DNA of 64,000 nt from assembly GCA_036365455.1 (NCBI GenBank), contig JAWQUS010000027.1:19952501-20016500 (forward strand), read 5' to 3'. Both the position numbers and the translations under genes were made by a program. Positions 50,729 to 61,377 of this stretch are shown here, one piece after another. Position 1 is the stretch's first letter; every line of letters starts with the position of its first letter. Under the pieces are notes generated by a model, which saw only the letters and a program-made list of their open reading frames with translations, had not been told where the DNA came from and ran no database searches. This stretch comes from Macrosoma leucophasiata (taxonomy: Eukaryota > Arthropoda > Insecta > Lepidoptera > Hedylidae).

Positions 50729-51272
50729 CAGTACTCAACAATTAATATTGTACACCGAGCCTACAAAAGAGACGATCGGCTCGTTTCGACTTTGTACAGC
50801 ATTTTCTCTGCTGTACACTGCCTACTTAAGCACTGACAGTCCGGTATTGGTCAAAACTTCATCAGAATCAGAATCAGAAACTCATTTATTCATTTAGGGT
50901 GACAGGCACCTCTTATGACACGTCAAAAACAAACAAAATAAATTAAAGCGAATAACAATTGATATACATGTCAAACAAGATAAAAAATATATGTAAAGTC
51001 AAGAATATCACTAAGATAAAACTAAATGTAATAAACTAATGTAAAAGTATATCAGTAGAATGTCTCCTTTCCCCTTTACAAACTGATGACAAAGAGTAAA
51101 AAGAAAAGAAAAAGAGTCATTCTTTGTCATTCACCGGCAAAGTTCCAAAGGCATCAAAATGGTCGTCAAACGTCAAATAGGTACGGTGCGAAAGAGATAA
51201 TGTTCTACAGACCCGAAATAAGCCGAAGCCTCCTTCCTGGGCCCGATTTGCAGTATTTATTGTTGAGCACTG
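50729..51272. mobile_element. Tc1-type MITE split by a non-LTR fragment
   Basis: CAGTACTCAACAATTAATAT at the left and TTTATTGTTGAGCACTG at the right, with TA on both sides. The interior AGTCCGGTATTGGTC and GAAGCCTCCTTCC is shared with 27892-28146. Confidence 0.85.
50869..51151 (-). mobile_element. Non-LTR 3' fragment nested in the MITE
   Basis: GAATCA repeats (reversed tail), GGGTGACAGGCACCTC, GATATACATGTCAAAC, CTTTCCCCTTTACAAACTG. CATCAGAAT (50860-50868) and CATCAAAAT (51152-51160) flank it. Confidence 0.8.
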
Positions 51273-51345
51273 TACTTAAATAGTTAATTATCTTAAGATT
51301 ACAAAAAAATATTTATAAGGATAAAATTATTACGCTCTTGAGTCA

Positions 51346-51893
51346 CTACACTGGTAGGAGAGTTTCAGTGTAGAGACTCCAGGGGTAGGCACCACCGCAT
51401 TAACTTATCTATATGCCGCCAAATGGTAGTGTTCAGCGCTATCGTGTTCCGGTTGCATGGTAATGTATGGACCCATAATGACTATCACAGAGACATCATA
51501 ACTCAAATCAAATCAAAATAAAAAAAATATATTTCTTTAACAGTATACTTGTATCTATAAACAAGTGCTAGGACTAACCCAGTAGGCTATATAATAGACC
51601 TGTGACGGGTGGCCCCGCTCTTCCCTAGCTTAGGTAACTAAGTATAACTGAACTAACTTAAATGATAAAGTTCCTTAATTAAAGTATCAAAACCAAGCAA
51701 AACACACACACACACACAGCCGTAATGTGTTGATAAGTACAAAAACATTAAACATAATAACTAAGGTCTCAGAGGTGGCAACGCATCTGCAATTTGACCT
51801 CTGGTTTTTGTGTAGATATCAAGAAGCTGCAGTCATCACTTAACATCTATATGAACTGCAAGCTTGTTTGCCACCTTCGTCTCATAAAATAAA
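51346..51893 (+). mobile_element. Family A copy split by another non-LTR fragment
   Basis: CTACACTGGTAGGAGAG to GACTATCACAGAGACATC, then after the insert AAGGTCTCAGAGGTGGC to GCCACCTTCGTCTCATAAA. Confidence 0.75.
51504..51756 (-). mobile_element. Non-LTR 3' fragment with CAAAT tail, nested
   Basis: CAAATCAAATCAAAAT is the reversed tail; GTGACGGGTGGCCCCGC and a CA microsatellite lie inside. ATAACT flanks both sides (51498-51503 and 51757-51762). Confidence 0.7.
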
Positions 51894-52263
51894 TCCGAAA
51901 TCGGATAAAAAAGATCTTATTTTATGACTCACCTGTGATGTATTATCAGCCTATAACCTTACCTTGGATTTAATGTAGGTAATTATTTGTCCTCAAAGTT
52001 GTCAGGGCATCGGATTCTCTTAATATTCAAAGTTTCAAACTTCTATTAATAGCAACAAGTTACTACGTAGTTAATAATACACCACGGGACACTATAATGT
52101 ACTGTAATGAAGTTTTCAAATGATATTGTTGTGACTATCGTAATACTATTAAAAGTATTTACCGTAAATATTCATGTTACATACTATATGAAAAAAAAAA
52201 AAATAAATAACATGTTTCATGACTTGTAAGGCACAGGCGTTGCGCTCTATTGCTTTTTCTAGT
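51894..52263. other. Unannotated stretch
   Basis: Nothing supported. Confidence 0.4.
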
Positions 52264-52626
52264 AATAATAATAATATCAACCCATTATACGTCCCACTGT
52301 TGGGCACGAGTCTCTCCCCTTTTTTGGGGGGAGGCCTGGAGCTTACTCCACCACGCTGCTCCAATGCGGATTGGTGGAGGTGGGTGGGTTAGTGGCCAAC
52401 CCGATGTCGGATGTTTTCAAACCGCCCATTAGGCCTCCGACAAGGTTTAACGACTGCTATCCATCGATAGCAACCGGGACCGACGGCTTAACGTGCCCTC
52501 CGAAGCATGGAAACGCGCGTTTTAATTTGCCACTAGCGGTCACCCATCACACTACCCGACCGCGCCCTTAGTGCTTAACCGAGCAGATCGCCTACGATCT
52601 ACACCAGCCGCTGGGCCATGCGCGCT
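52264..52626 (-). mobile_element. Family D 5S-derived SINE, most complete copy
   Basis: On minus: GCGCATGGCCCAGCGGCTGG head, GATCGTAGGCGATCTGCTCG, GTTAAGCACTAAGGGCGCGG and GATGGGTGACCGC (5S-like box region), then the body with GGGCACGTTAAGCCGTCG, ending GGGTTGATATTATTATTA. Confidence 0.82.
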
Positions 52627-52847
52627 TCTTTTTCTAATATTTCCATGCTAATCAACTGGGGACTACGTAAAAATGTGATACGTAGCGACTACAAACATCA
52701 CCAATTTATAAGCTTCACCTTTTGTACGAACGCGACTACTATACAAAACAATAAAATTAAAATTTGAATTTGTAATAGTTTTAACTGCTAGATAGCATCT
52801 AAGAAAATTATGTTTTATAGATGTAAAGTAGAAATTGAACGGCCTGG

Positions 52848-52997
52848 TAATTTCCGGCACAGAGGCATAACAATTTAGGCCTCTGGTAACGCATCTGCAT
52901 TTTGACCTTGGTCTTTGTGTGGGTGTCTTTAAGCTGCAGTCATCACTTAACATCAATGTGAACTGCATGCTTGTTTTCCACTTCCACTACATAAAAA
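52848..52997 (+). mobile_element. Family A fragment, 5' truncated
   Basis: GGTAATTTCCGGCACAGAGG to CCACTACATAAAAAA. Confidence 0.85.
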
Positions 52998-53431
52998 AAC
53001 TTGAAATTTATCGACAGTTACTGCATTGTTCACTTAAAGTGTTTATGCTTTAAATCTCAATTATTTTAAGATTGTTTAAAACTAAATGCCCCTGTTAAGC
53101 CTTATGGGCTTAAAAATGATTATTTTGGAATTACTTAATTATCAAACTGCTTAAAAATCCTTACGCCAATGGGCCTTTCTATTAACTGTTCTTATTGGAT
53201 AAACAATCGCTTCAGTTTGAAATCGAATGTCCGCATCACGTCGCGGCCGCACCCTGTAACCCAATTCGATAAAAGCCCAGTGGGATATCTACAATCTGAA
53301 GTAAAACTAAGGCTCTTGCAAACTCATTTACAGAGCTCTTCGGAAACCAGTTAGCAATCATGAAACTATTAAATAGTTTTAGTTATCTGTTGCGTACACC
53401 ATTTCATTAAAAAGGGGTATGTTTATTTATT
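52998..53431. other. Unannotated stretch
   Basis: A GC-richer patch (53230-53260, CATCACGTCGCGGCCGCACC) in a 61-codon frame is not recognisable. Confidence 0.35.
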
Positions 53432-53512
53432 TATTAAATACTTTATTGTACACCAAAACATACAAGATACAAAGATAAAAGAGATACACTACACAAAAGG
53501 CGGTCCTCTCAC
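53432..53512 (-). mobile_element. Non-LTR 3' UTR fragment
   Basis: TTTAT tail units, then CTTTATTGTACACCAAAAC and AAAGGCGGTCCTCTC match the 3' end of the element at 56038 (CTTTATTGTACACCAGAA, AAGGCGGTCTTATTGC). Confidence 0.7.
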
Positions 53513-53884
53513 AGGTATGTTAACTGTAATCTAAATAAGTTTTATTTGCGTTATAAGTTACCTAAGTAAGAGTAGGTATTATTTCTTGGATGTTGTGTTT
53601 GTTGAATAAATAAATGGACAAAATTTAACTAACTTGCAAGTAATAAACCCTAGATTACCTTTACTAGATTTGAGCGATGTTTTAGGAACGTCGCTCAATT
53701 CTGAGATGTGTATCTATCTATAAGATTTGCTTGAAATATTTGTTAAAAGTTATAAATAAATAAATATAACGAACAATGTGGATCTGTGACCGAGAACCCA
53801 GAAAAAACATATTTATCTAACATACTCGTATACCTACTGTAAATTGCGTCATATTTTATATTTATTGGTAATATCAAAAATCAG
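53513..53884. other. Unannotated stretch
   Basis: Nothing supported. Confidence 0.4.
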
Positions 53885-53990
53885 TTTATTCAGTTTATTC
53901 ATTTATTTCATATAATTAGGCTCCTGGAGAGCACTTTTACATCGTCATTTTTTTTAAACTAACCTAGAGTGAATAACCACTAATAATAAT
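53885..53990 (-). mobile_element. Probable non-LTR 3' end fragment
   Basis: Repeated CAGTTTATT units then TTTCATATAATTAGGCTCC and GGAGAGCACTTTTACATCG, similar in layout to 50869-51151. Confidence 0.45.
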
Positions 53991-54139
53991 CAAAAACACA
54001 TAATAAATTAAATATCAGTATTTTAACAAATATAGTCAAACGCGGACACCTCGTGTAGTCTATTTCCTAAGTATTTCTTCAAAATATCGCACATTGGACA
54101 TCAAAATTTCACCCGTATATGTTTAATATTTATTATCAA

Positions 54140-54194
54140 GTGTTGTGCGTCATAAGGAAAGAATACGCCATAATTGCCACGCTTGGCATGCTGA
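54140..54194 (-). repeat. Family K fragment
   Basis: GTGTTGTGCGTCATAAGG and CGCCATAATTGCCACGCTTG. Confidence 0.5.
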
Positions 54195-54494
54195 ATTTTT
54201 TTTTTTTTTTTTTTTATGTAATGGAAGTGGTAAGCAAGCGTGCAGTTCACATTGATGTTAAGTGATGACTGCAGCCTATAGACACCCACACAAAGACAAA
54301 GGTCAAAATGCGGATGCGTTACCAATCCTGAGGCTGAAGGTGTTATGCCTCTGTGCCGGGCCATTACAGGGCCGTACATTATCATTTGACCGGAACACGA
54401 TAGTGCTGAACACTACCATTTAGCGGCAAGTATATTAGGTAATGCGGTGGTGCCTACGCCCGCGAGCTCCGTCACTGAAGCTCTACCACCAGTA
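54195..54494 (-). mobile_element. Family A SINE-like element, full length, long T-run
   Basis: 22 T's, GGAAGTGGTAAGCAAGCG to GAAGCTCTACCACCAGTAA. The long uninterrupted tail suggests a young copy. Confidence 0.9.
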
Positions 54495-54499
54495 ACGTC

Positions 54500-54905
54500 T
54501 TTCGGATGTGATTATGATGATGGCGATGGTGGTGGTGGTGGTGGTGGTGGCGGCGTTAGTGGTGTTGGAGGCATTGGTGGTGTTTGTAGTGGTGGTGGTG
54601 GTGGTGGTGGTGGTGGTGGTGGCGTTGGTTTCGTTGGTGGCATAGGTGTTGTTGGTGACTCTGGAGGTGGTGTTGGTAGCGTTAGTGGTGCTGGCGGTGG
54701 TTGTACTGGAGGCATTGGTGGCGTTGGTGATGTTGGTGGTGTTGTTGGTAGTTTTGGGGGCGTTGGTGGCATTGGTTGTGGTGGTGGTGGTGGTTTTGGT
54801 GGCGTTTGTATCAATGGTGGCATTGGCGGCGTAGGTGTTTGGTGATGGTGATGGCGTTGATGGCGTTGGTGGCGATTGAAGTGGTGGCGGTGGTGGTGGT
54901 GGCAT
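54500..54905 (+). repeat. GGT/GGC trinucleotide-type repeat
   Basis: Runs of GGTGGT with GGCGTT and GGCATT variants over about 400 bp. It starts a few bases from the 5' end of a family A copy. Frames on both strands are repeat artefacts. Confidence 0.95.
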
Positions 54906-56037
54906 TAGTGGGTAAAAATGCTCAACGTTAATATTCAATTTTTCTCTTCTGCTGGCTCTTACGGGGTGCTTATATTATGCATAGATCTGTGGAGGAACGG
55001 GTGGAAGTGTTCCTCCGGCGAAAAGGGAGGATCCTCACACACACACTACAGATCTATCTTTTATGTTTAAAAATTGACTGAAAATTTACAAAAGTATATA
55101 ATAATTTTCTATAAAAAAATATTATGCATAGAAGTTTAAAATGGCATTTTCGAAAATACGGTTCAGCATAGGATGGATGCGCGTTTAAACACATAATCAG
55201 CAATTTTTCGCAATCCTAGCAGTCTGTGTACTTTTATCCCCGATGGTAATACGTCTAATATCGTGTACAGAGACGCATTACTGCAAAATAGATTTTTTTA
55301 GCTACCCAAAAGTGTTTATGATACAAAATTAACCAAAATGTATATCCAAAAGCGCTGCCTAATGTCCCAAAGCCACAAAGTTGCGGGCACATCTAGTAGG
55401 TAAATACTTCAAAGGATTATGAATCAGATCAAGGTCATGTCGTAATATGGTTTTGAGCAGTATTTTGTTGATATTTAGTATGTTCAAAATCGCGTTTGCA
55501 AATTGTAACATTTATTGCTTTATTATAACCTCAAAATTAGATTAGTTTTTCATTATTATACTTTTCCAAAAAGAGTCGGCTGGAGTAAAAATATTTAATG
55601 AGATTCTACAAGTGATAGTCAATTTTGTTTCTTCTTTGCTATAGGTTCTGAGGCGAATAATGAATAGACGTAGAACGATCCTTGAGTAATAGTAAATTTT
55701 TATAAATTTTCGGTCTATGTAACGTAATAATATCGAACCCTCATCTACAAATCAATTATTTTTTACTTAAAAAAATCAAACCTTTTCAAACAAAACTCAG
55801 CAAACACTATTGCTGCGAACACTTACCAAGAAAATATAACTGACTAACTCACTGTAGCTTGTTATCCGGACGTATCTGTTGGGAAGCGGATATTATGTTA
55901 TCTTGGAACGGATACAATCGCCAGCTTCGATTAGTGATGAGCTAAAGGTATACACGATGTTACTCGTATATAATGTGTTTGTGGTTTTTAAATATAAAAA
56001 TATTTTGTTAACTATTATATAGATAATAGATAATAGA
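54906..56037. other. Unannotated stretch with a Helitron-like 3' end
   Basis: GTTGCGGGCACATCTAG before T (ending 55396) is a Helitron-type terminus whose start I could not fix. A small inverted motif (ATAGATCTGT at 54981, ACAGATCTAT at 55047) brackets GTTCCTCCGGCG. No gene. Confidence 0.4.
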
Positions 56038-58828
56038 ATAGAATAGAATATTCTTTATTGTACACCAGAATTGTAGGAAATACAGATGCTATTATAATAA
56101 TAGTAGGCAATACAATAAGGCGGTCTTATTGCTGAAAGCAATCTCTTCCAGACGACCTTAAGGTGGAAGGAGAATCATCGCTAATATTGCAGCAGTAGGG
56201 TGTACATTCTCTAAAGTAGTAAATACTAATACATTTATATTGCATAAATACATAAATACATACATAATACATAATACTATCAATAATAATAATTTGAAGC
56301 TTACATATAACCACAACGATGCGATGAACATTAAACATTACTCGTATTTTCGCTGAGATAGTACTCATTCAGCTGTTTTTTGAATGATTGAAGAGTCTGT
56401 GCTTTACGTATTTCCAACGGCAGTGAATTCCACAAACGCACTGCCGTAACTGTGAAAGATTTAGAAACGAAGGAAGAGGAGTGAAGAGGAATTTGAAGAA
56501 GAAGATTTTCAGAAGAGCGGAGGGAGAGAGAATTGGATAGGCATAGGTAATTAAAACGACTCTTAAGATAATTAGGAGTTTGGGAAAAGAATAGTAGACA
56601 GTAAAGAAGAGAGAGAATGTGCGTATTCCTGCGAAGGGGAATGGGAAGCCACTTGAGCTCAGTTCGAAATTTAGAGACATGGTCATACTTGCGCAAGCCA
56701 AATATGAACCGTATACAAAGATTTTGTAGACGCTCAAGTTTGTTGAGTTGCTCCTGTGTTAGGTCAAGATAACATATGTCGGCATAGTCTAATATAGGGA
56801 GAAGGATTGATCGAGCTAGCGCAACCTTAGTGGAAGTAGGCAAAAAGTTTTGCAATCTTCTAAGAGAACCAACAGCACTGAATATTTTCTTGCTTACTTC
56901 GCATATCTGCCGACTCCACGTCAAACTCTTACCGATAATCACGCCAAGGTCCTTAACACTGTCACAAAATGGTATTACTGTACCGTCGAGATTTATTTGT
57001 GGTATTTTTGTCAGGTCAATTTTTGAATGCATTCGAGAGCTGCCAACTATGATTGCCTGGGTCTTTAAGGGATTAATTTTAAGCCCAAAGGATTGACTCC
57101 ATTTGGAAATGCGACCCAGATCATTGTTAACAACTTGGATGGCTGCAGGCAAATCAGCAATTTTAGTATGGTGGTAAATTTGTAGGTCGTCAGCATACAA
57201 GTGGTAGAGAGACGTAAGATTTTGAGAAATGATGTTGATGAAAGTAGAGAAAAGGAAGGGAGACAACACGCCACCTTGCGGTACACCGGCAGTAACGTCG
57301 CACCAAGTAGAAAAAGTGTCGTTCACTTGTATACGCTGCCGGCGACCAAACAAGTAACTACGAAACCAATCAACTACTGTCGGAGATATGTTAAGAGAAC
57401 GGAGAATAGCAAGTAATATGTCATAATCTACGTTACTAAAAGCATTGCTGAAATCTAGCAAGACAAGCACAGTCAGCTGTTGATTCTCCATGCCGAATCT
57501 TATGTCTTCAGTAATTTTGACAAGGGCTGTAGCCGTACTATGACCCTGCCGAAAACCAGATTGGAAAGGATTGTAAAGGAAGTGATTGGACATGAAAGAG
57601 TTTAATTGATCATGAACTAGCCGCTCAAGAACTTTGGATAAGAAAGGAAGAATAGATATTGGTCGATAGTCGGAAAAAGATTTAGCATTGGATGTTTTAG
57701 GTAAAGGAATAAGCTGTGCATCTTTCCAGCAGGATGGGAAGGAACAGGTGGAGATAGAGTGATTGAGTAAAGATGTAATAATAGGTATTAGAGTGTCGAT
57801 AATCGGCAGAATCATTTTATGGCTAACCTTATCACTGCCAATAGCATCCGAATCAATGCCGAGAATGTTCTTCTTAACATCACGATCAGTGAATTGAGTA
57901 AAACTGAAGATAGGTGAGTCGGGAGTTGTAGCTGAAGAAAGAAGTTTTAATGTATTCAATTTTGTGTCACCATCTATACAGGCAGACGAAGCAAAATGCA
58001 GATTTAGCAAGTCAAGATTAAAGTTATTAGTGAGAAGAAACGATGAGTCAAAACGAGATTTCCCAACTCCCAGTGACTTCAAAAATCTCCAAACCTTGGC
58101 CGGATCACCAATTGAGACAGATTTATGGATATGGCGTCGTTGTGCATCTCTACACACTTTGTTGCAACGGTTCCGAATACAGACATATTTTTCACGGTTT
58201 TCACTGTTATTGCTATGTTTTAATTTTACTTTTGCTTGGTTCTTTTTCGTAATTAAACTTCTGATATCATCTGTTAACCACGGTGCTGGAAGGTGTCTTA
58301 CTCGGACGGGTCGGATAGGGGCATGAACATCGAAAAGGCTTGTGATCAAGGAATTAAATAAATTGCATTTGTCATTAATGTCATCTACATTATCCAATAC
58401 AGACCAGTCAATATTGTCTGCGTCCTCGCGAAGCTTGTCTACATTCATTCCACTAAAATTGCGCAACAAGAGAATTTTGGCCTTTGCCTTAGGCGGTCGA
58501 ATTTTATAGGACACATGAATAAGGTCATGATAAGAAAAGGCATGAGCTGAACATTGACCATGTTTAGCCACATGATCAAGAGAAGAAACTAAGATTAAAT
58601 CTAAAAGGGATGGTGTACAATCAGGAAAGAAATGGGTAGCTGATAAAGGAAGTAAATGCAAATTAGCCGAATCAACAATTGTTTTTAAACGGGCAGACCT
58701 TGTGTCATTTTTTAAAAGACATGTATTAAAATCACCCATAATTATGGTGTGCCTATAAAGAGGCAGGAGCTCCTCAAGAGTTTTTTCGAAAGAGGGGAAA
58801 AAGTGAATATTTAAAGAAGGACTGCATC
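56038..58828 (-). mobile_element. CR1/Jockey-type non-LTR retrotransposon, 5' truncated
   Basis: The 3' end on plus is AATAGAATAGAATATTC (an ATTCT tail), then a 3' UTR of about 270 bp and ORF2 up to 58826, where homology stops in the middle of the endonuclease. No convincing target duplication was found. The body has no frame lesions, so the insertion is recent. Confidence 0.88.
56331..58826 (-). CDS. ORF2: endonuclease C-terminal half, reverse transcriptase, C-terminal domain (partial)
   Basis: The frame is open from 58826 to the stop at 56331. The first possible ATG (58739) begins MGDFN, which is an internal endonuclease motif. Residues before it (PSFEKTLEELLPLYRHTII) are in frame, so the true start has been lost by 5' truncation. 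Counting from that Met: LLDLILVSS and SYHDLIHVSY end the endonuclease by about residue 80. RT motifs include DYRPISILP, LDFSNAF (Asp 429), GVPQGGVLSPFLF and YADD (515-518), so the catalytic aspartates are kept. LKWLPIPLRRN and RLWNSLPLEIRKA close the protein. Intact, it would nick DNA and copy its RNA by target-primed reverse transcription. CR1 or Jockey clade; I cannot separate these without a tree. Confidence 0.88.
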   Translation of the reverse strand, partial: CSPSLNIHFFPSFEKTLEELLPLYRHTIIMGDFNTCLLKNDTRSARLKTIVDSANLHLLPLSATHFFPDCTPSLLDLILVSSLDHVAKHGQCSAHAFSYHDLIHVSYKIRPPKAKAKILLLRNFSGMNVDKLREDADNIDWSVLDNVDDINDKCNLFNSLITSLFDVHAPIRPVRVRHLPAPWLTDDIRSLITKKNQAKVKLKHSNNSENREKYVCIRNRCNKVCRDAQRRHIHKSVSIGDPAKVWRFLKSLGVGKSRFDSSFLLTNNFNLDLLNLHFASSACIDGDTKLNTLKLLSSATTPDSPIFSFTQFTDRDVKKNILGIDSDAIGSDKVSHKMILPIIDTLIPIITSLLNHSISTCSFPSCWKDAQLIPLPKTSNAKSFSDYRPISILPFLSKVLERLVHDQLNSFMSNHFLYNPFQSGFRQGHSTATALVKITEDIRFGMENQQLTVLVLLDFSNAFSNVDYDILLAILRSLNISPTVVDWFRSYLFGRRQRIQVNDTFSTWCDVTAGVPQGGVLSPFLFSTFINIISQNLTSLYHLYADDLQIYHHTKIADLPAAIQVVNNDLGRISKWSQSFGLKINPLKTQAIIVGSSRMHSKIDLTKIPQINLDGTVIPFCDSVKDLGVIIGKSLTWSRQICEVSKKIFSAVGSLRRLQNFLPTSTKVALARSILLPILDYADICYLDLTQEQLNKLERLQNLCIRFIFGLRKYDHVSKFRTELKWLPIPLRRNTHILSLLYCLLFFSQTPNYLKSRFNYLCLSNSLSLRSSENLLLQIPLHSSSFVSKSFTVTAVRLWNSLPLEIRKAQTLQSFKKQLNEYYLSENTSNV

Positions 58829-58829
58829 A

Positions 58830-59312
58830 TATTTGTTAATTGTTGTTTTAAGATATAGCAGTAGCAGTAGCATATTTGAATTTGTATTTTCTGAGTAGAT
58901 CGAAGCATTTTATAAAAAAAAAACATTCAGTTAATTTACTTTCAAATAACATGAAGTTTCTCAGTCTACAGTGCCTTCAAAAAAACATTACCAAAAATAA
59001 TGGTTACACGTATTGCGTTGTAAATATTTTAGGCAATAGACGATTTTGTAAAGTTGACAACAGACAATGCGCTGCCAGTCCTGTAAGACAATTTTGATGC
59101 CATTTTTGAAGAACCCCATATTCCTGTGCTAAATGCGCTGACTTCGCACCAGTGCACGTGTCAAACAAACAATGTATTAATCATACACAACTATACGAAA
59201 ATAAATAATTAGAGGCAATAGTATTATTTCACAAATCGAAGCTGATAATTATGGTTTACTTATGTAAACCTTACTATATCAAACATTGAAAATATTTTTA
59301 CATAGAATCAAT
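58830..59312. other. Unannotated stretch
   Basis: AATGCGCTGCCAGTCCTG near 59065 recalls the repeat at 21536-21680; otherwise nothing. Confidence 0.4.
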
Positions 59313-59553
59313 CGGAATCAGAATCAGAAACTCATTTATTAATTTAGGGTGACAGGCACCTCTTATGACACGTCAAAAACAGACAAAATAAATTAAAGTG
59401 AATAACAATTGATATACATGTCAAACAAGATAAAAAATATATGTATAGTCAAGAATATCACTAAGATAAAACTAAATGTCATAAGCTAATGTAAAAAGTA
59501 TATCAGAAGAATGTCTCATTTCCCCTTTACAAACTGATAACAAAGAGTAAAAG
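59313..59553 (-). mobile_element. Non-LTR 3' fragment
   Basis: GGAATCAGAATCAG tail, GGGTGACAGGCACCTC, GATATACATGTCAAAC, TTTCCCCTTTACAAACTG. About 95 percent like 50869-51120 by eye. Confidence 0.8.
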
Positions 59554-59812
59554 ATCGACACAAGATCGATGTCCCAAGATGTAATAAATTGAAGAACTTT
59601 TAGGCCAATGGCTTTGAAGTATAATATTATGACCTATAAAATATAAACGACCGTTCACTCCTCATAAAGTCCAATTTTACTTGTCAACGAATATTTGAAA
59701 GCTGGTTATTAAACAGTCATTAAATTCAATGGCATATCCTGGAGATGGTACCGAGCGGTACAGTGCTGTGGCTTAATATTAGTCTGAGTATAAGAGAAAA
59801 TCATCGTCTTTA

Positions 59813-60329
59813 TCTATACAAATAAATAAAATTGGAGTGTCTGTTTGTAATACTAAAGTAACAGCTTTTTACTAAATGCATATGTATGTATACACGGTAC
59901 ATATACCAAAACAACATTTTTTACAATTTTTGTCTGTCTGTCTGTCTGTTTGGCGGGGCTAATCTTGGGAACGGCTGGACCGGTTTTGACGGGACTTTCA
60001 CTGGCAAATAGCTGATGTGACAAGGAGTAACTTAGGATACTTTTATTTCCATACATCCATACATACATACCTACATACAAATAAGTAGATTGGAGTGTAT
60101 CCGACTTTGACGGGATTTCCACGGGTAGGTAGCTGATGTAATAAGGAGTAACTTAGGCTACTTTTATCTCCATACAACCATACATACATACACACCTACA
60201 TACAAATAAATAGAATTTGAGTGTCTCCGATTTTGACGGGACTTTCACTGGCAGATAGCTGATGTAATAAGGAGTAACTTAGGCTACTTTTATACTAGCT
60301 GCGCTGGACAAAGTCGCGGGCACAGCTAG
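59813..60329 (+). mobile_element. Helitron-like element with triplicated internal unit
   Basis: A|TCTATACAAATAAATAAAA ... CGGGCACAGCTAG|T. Units starting GGGA(C/T)TTTC(C)AC at 59991, 60112 and 60238 repeat the AGCTGATGTAATAAGGAGTA segment with periods of 121 and 126 bp. Confidence 0.82.
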
Positions 60330-60789
60330 TGTTAAGTATTTAATGTAATTAGTTTACACTGGAACTGATGTACCAGAAGATATTGGACGCAGTATTTGAA
60401 CGGTCCGGATAGGTTAAGATTCCACTGCAGAATCATTTCGTTCATCCAGTAATGCTACAAACCTAATTTTTACGCAACTTTATAATCTATATTCACTAGA
60501 CCTACCAAAATTTGGCCGCAAGTATTTTTAATTAAATTATTTTATCTTTAACAGCCAGCAACTCTTATTCGCAATTGATTTTATTTAGCTACTAAACTTA
60601 GCTTTATACGTCATGGACGTAAAAACATACTTTTTAGTTTTGCCATCTATCGATGATTAACAGAAATTTTAATGACTTTGTTTGAAATATTACGCTTGTC
60701 TCTTTAGTTCAGCAACTCGCCTCTAAGTGGAATTGGTTGTATCGGCTCAAAAAGTTGAATTAGTATCAAAGAAAAACAAAGAAAAAAAG
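60330..60789. other. Unannotated stretch
   Basis: Nothing supported. Confidence 0.4.
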
Positions 60790-60978
60790 ACGTGTGGCAC
60801 TCGGGGACTGCCGCGGTAAAGCTATTGCATTTACATAATTATCTAAAATTATGCAAAACAAAATAAAATGCAAATAAAAGAAAAAAAAAAAACAAAAAAT
60901 TTCTAATAATATTTACCACTTTTTAAATATTGAATGGAAAAACAAACAATAAAAAAAAATGAACAAAAACAATCTTGG

Positions 60979-61075
60979 CAGCGGTGGGATTCGAACCCAC
61001 GCCTCCGAAGAGATTGGTGCCATAAACCAGTCAACAATACATTTTAACCAAATTACCCACCAACATCATCCAGTT
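60979..61075 (-). pseudogene. tRNA-Leu-like sequence with degenerate 5' half
   Basis: The minus strand ends TCTCTTCGGAGGCGTGGG, TTCGAATCCCACCGCTGCCA, the variable arm, T arm and acceptor of eukaryotic tRNA-Leu(AAG type). The D arm region (GGGTAATTTGGTTAAAATG) and the acceptor 5' strand no longer pair well, and the anticodon loop reads TTTATGG. Hence a tRNA-derived head or pseudogene, not a working tRNA. Confidence 0.7.
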
Positions 61076-61126
61076 ATACTACAGCAGCATATTTAATAAC
61101 AAGAAAATTTGATCGCCTACGTAACA

Positions 61127-61206
61127 GTCACCGTGGCCGAGTGGATGCAACGTGAGAATGGCACGCCGCTATCCCGTCATAAATCGACGACACTGAGTTC
61201 GAATCC
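61127..61206 (+). repeat. tRNA-like sequence (SINE head candidate)
   Basis: GTGGCCGAGTGGATGCAACG is an A box and GAGTTCGAATCCCA a B box at normal spacing. The cloverleaf is poor and no CCA-ready acceptor is visible. It faces the tRNA-Leu-like sequence from the opposite strand. Confidence 0.6.
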
Positions 61207-61377
61207 CAACAAAATATAAATATTTATATAAATTTTATTTTAAAGCCACTCCTTCGTGCCCGTCGGAGTGGGGAGCGTTAGGTTTTTACGTTACGGAATT
61301 TCTGAATTCGGTCCCCGCGCTCAAGGCCCGCGAGAGAAGCTATGCAATAGCTTAAAAATAATACTGCATAAATAAAA

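Noticed and set aside
54447..54938. Gly-rich, Pro-rich and Thr/Asn-rich frames over the GGT repeat
   Set aside because: Every frame of a GGT repeat stays open. One of them even starts inside a family A copy.
60979..61075. Functional tRNA-Leu gene
   Set aside because: The 5' acceptor strand and D arm do not match the intact 3' half, and the anticodon loop is altered.
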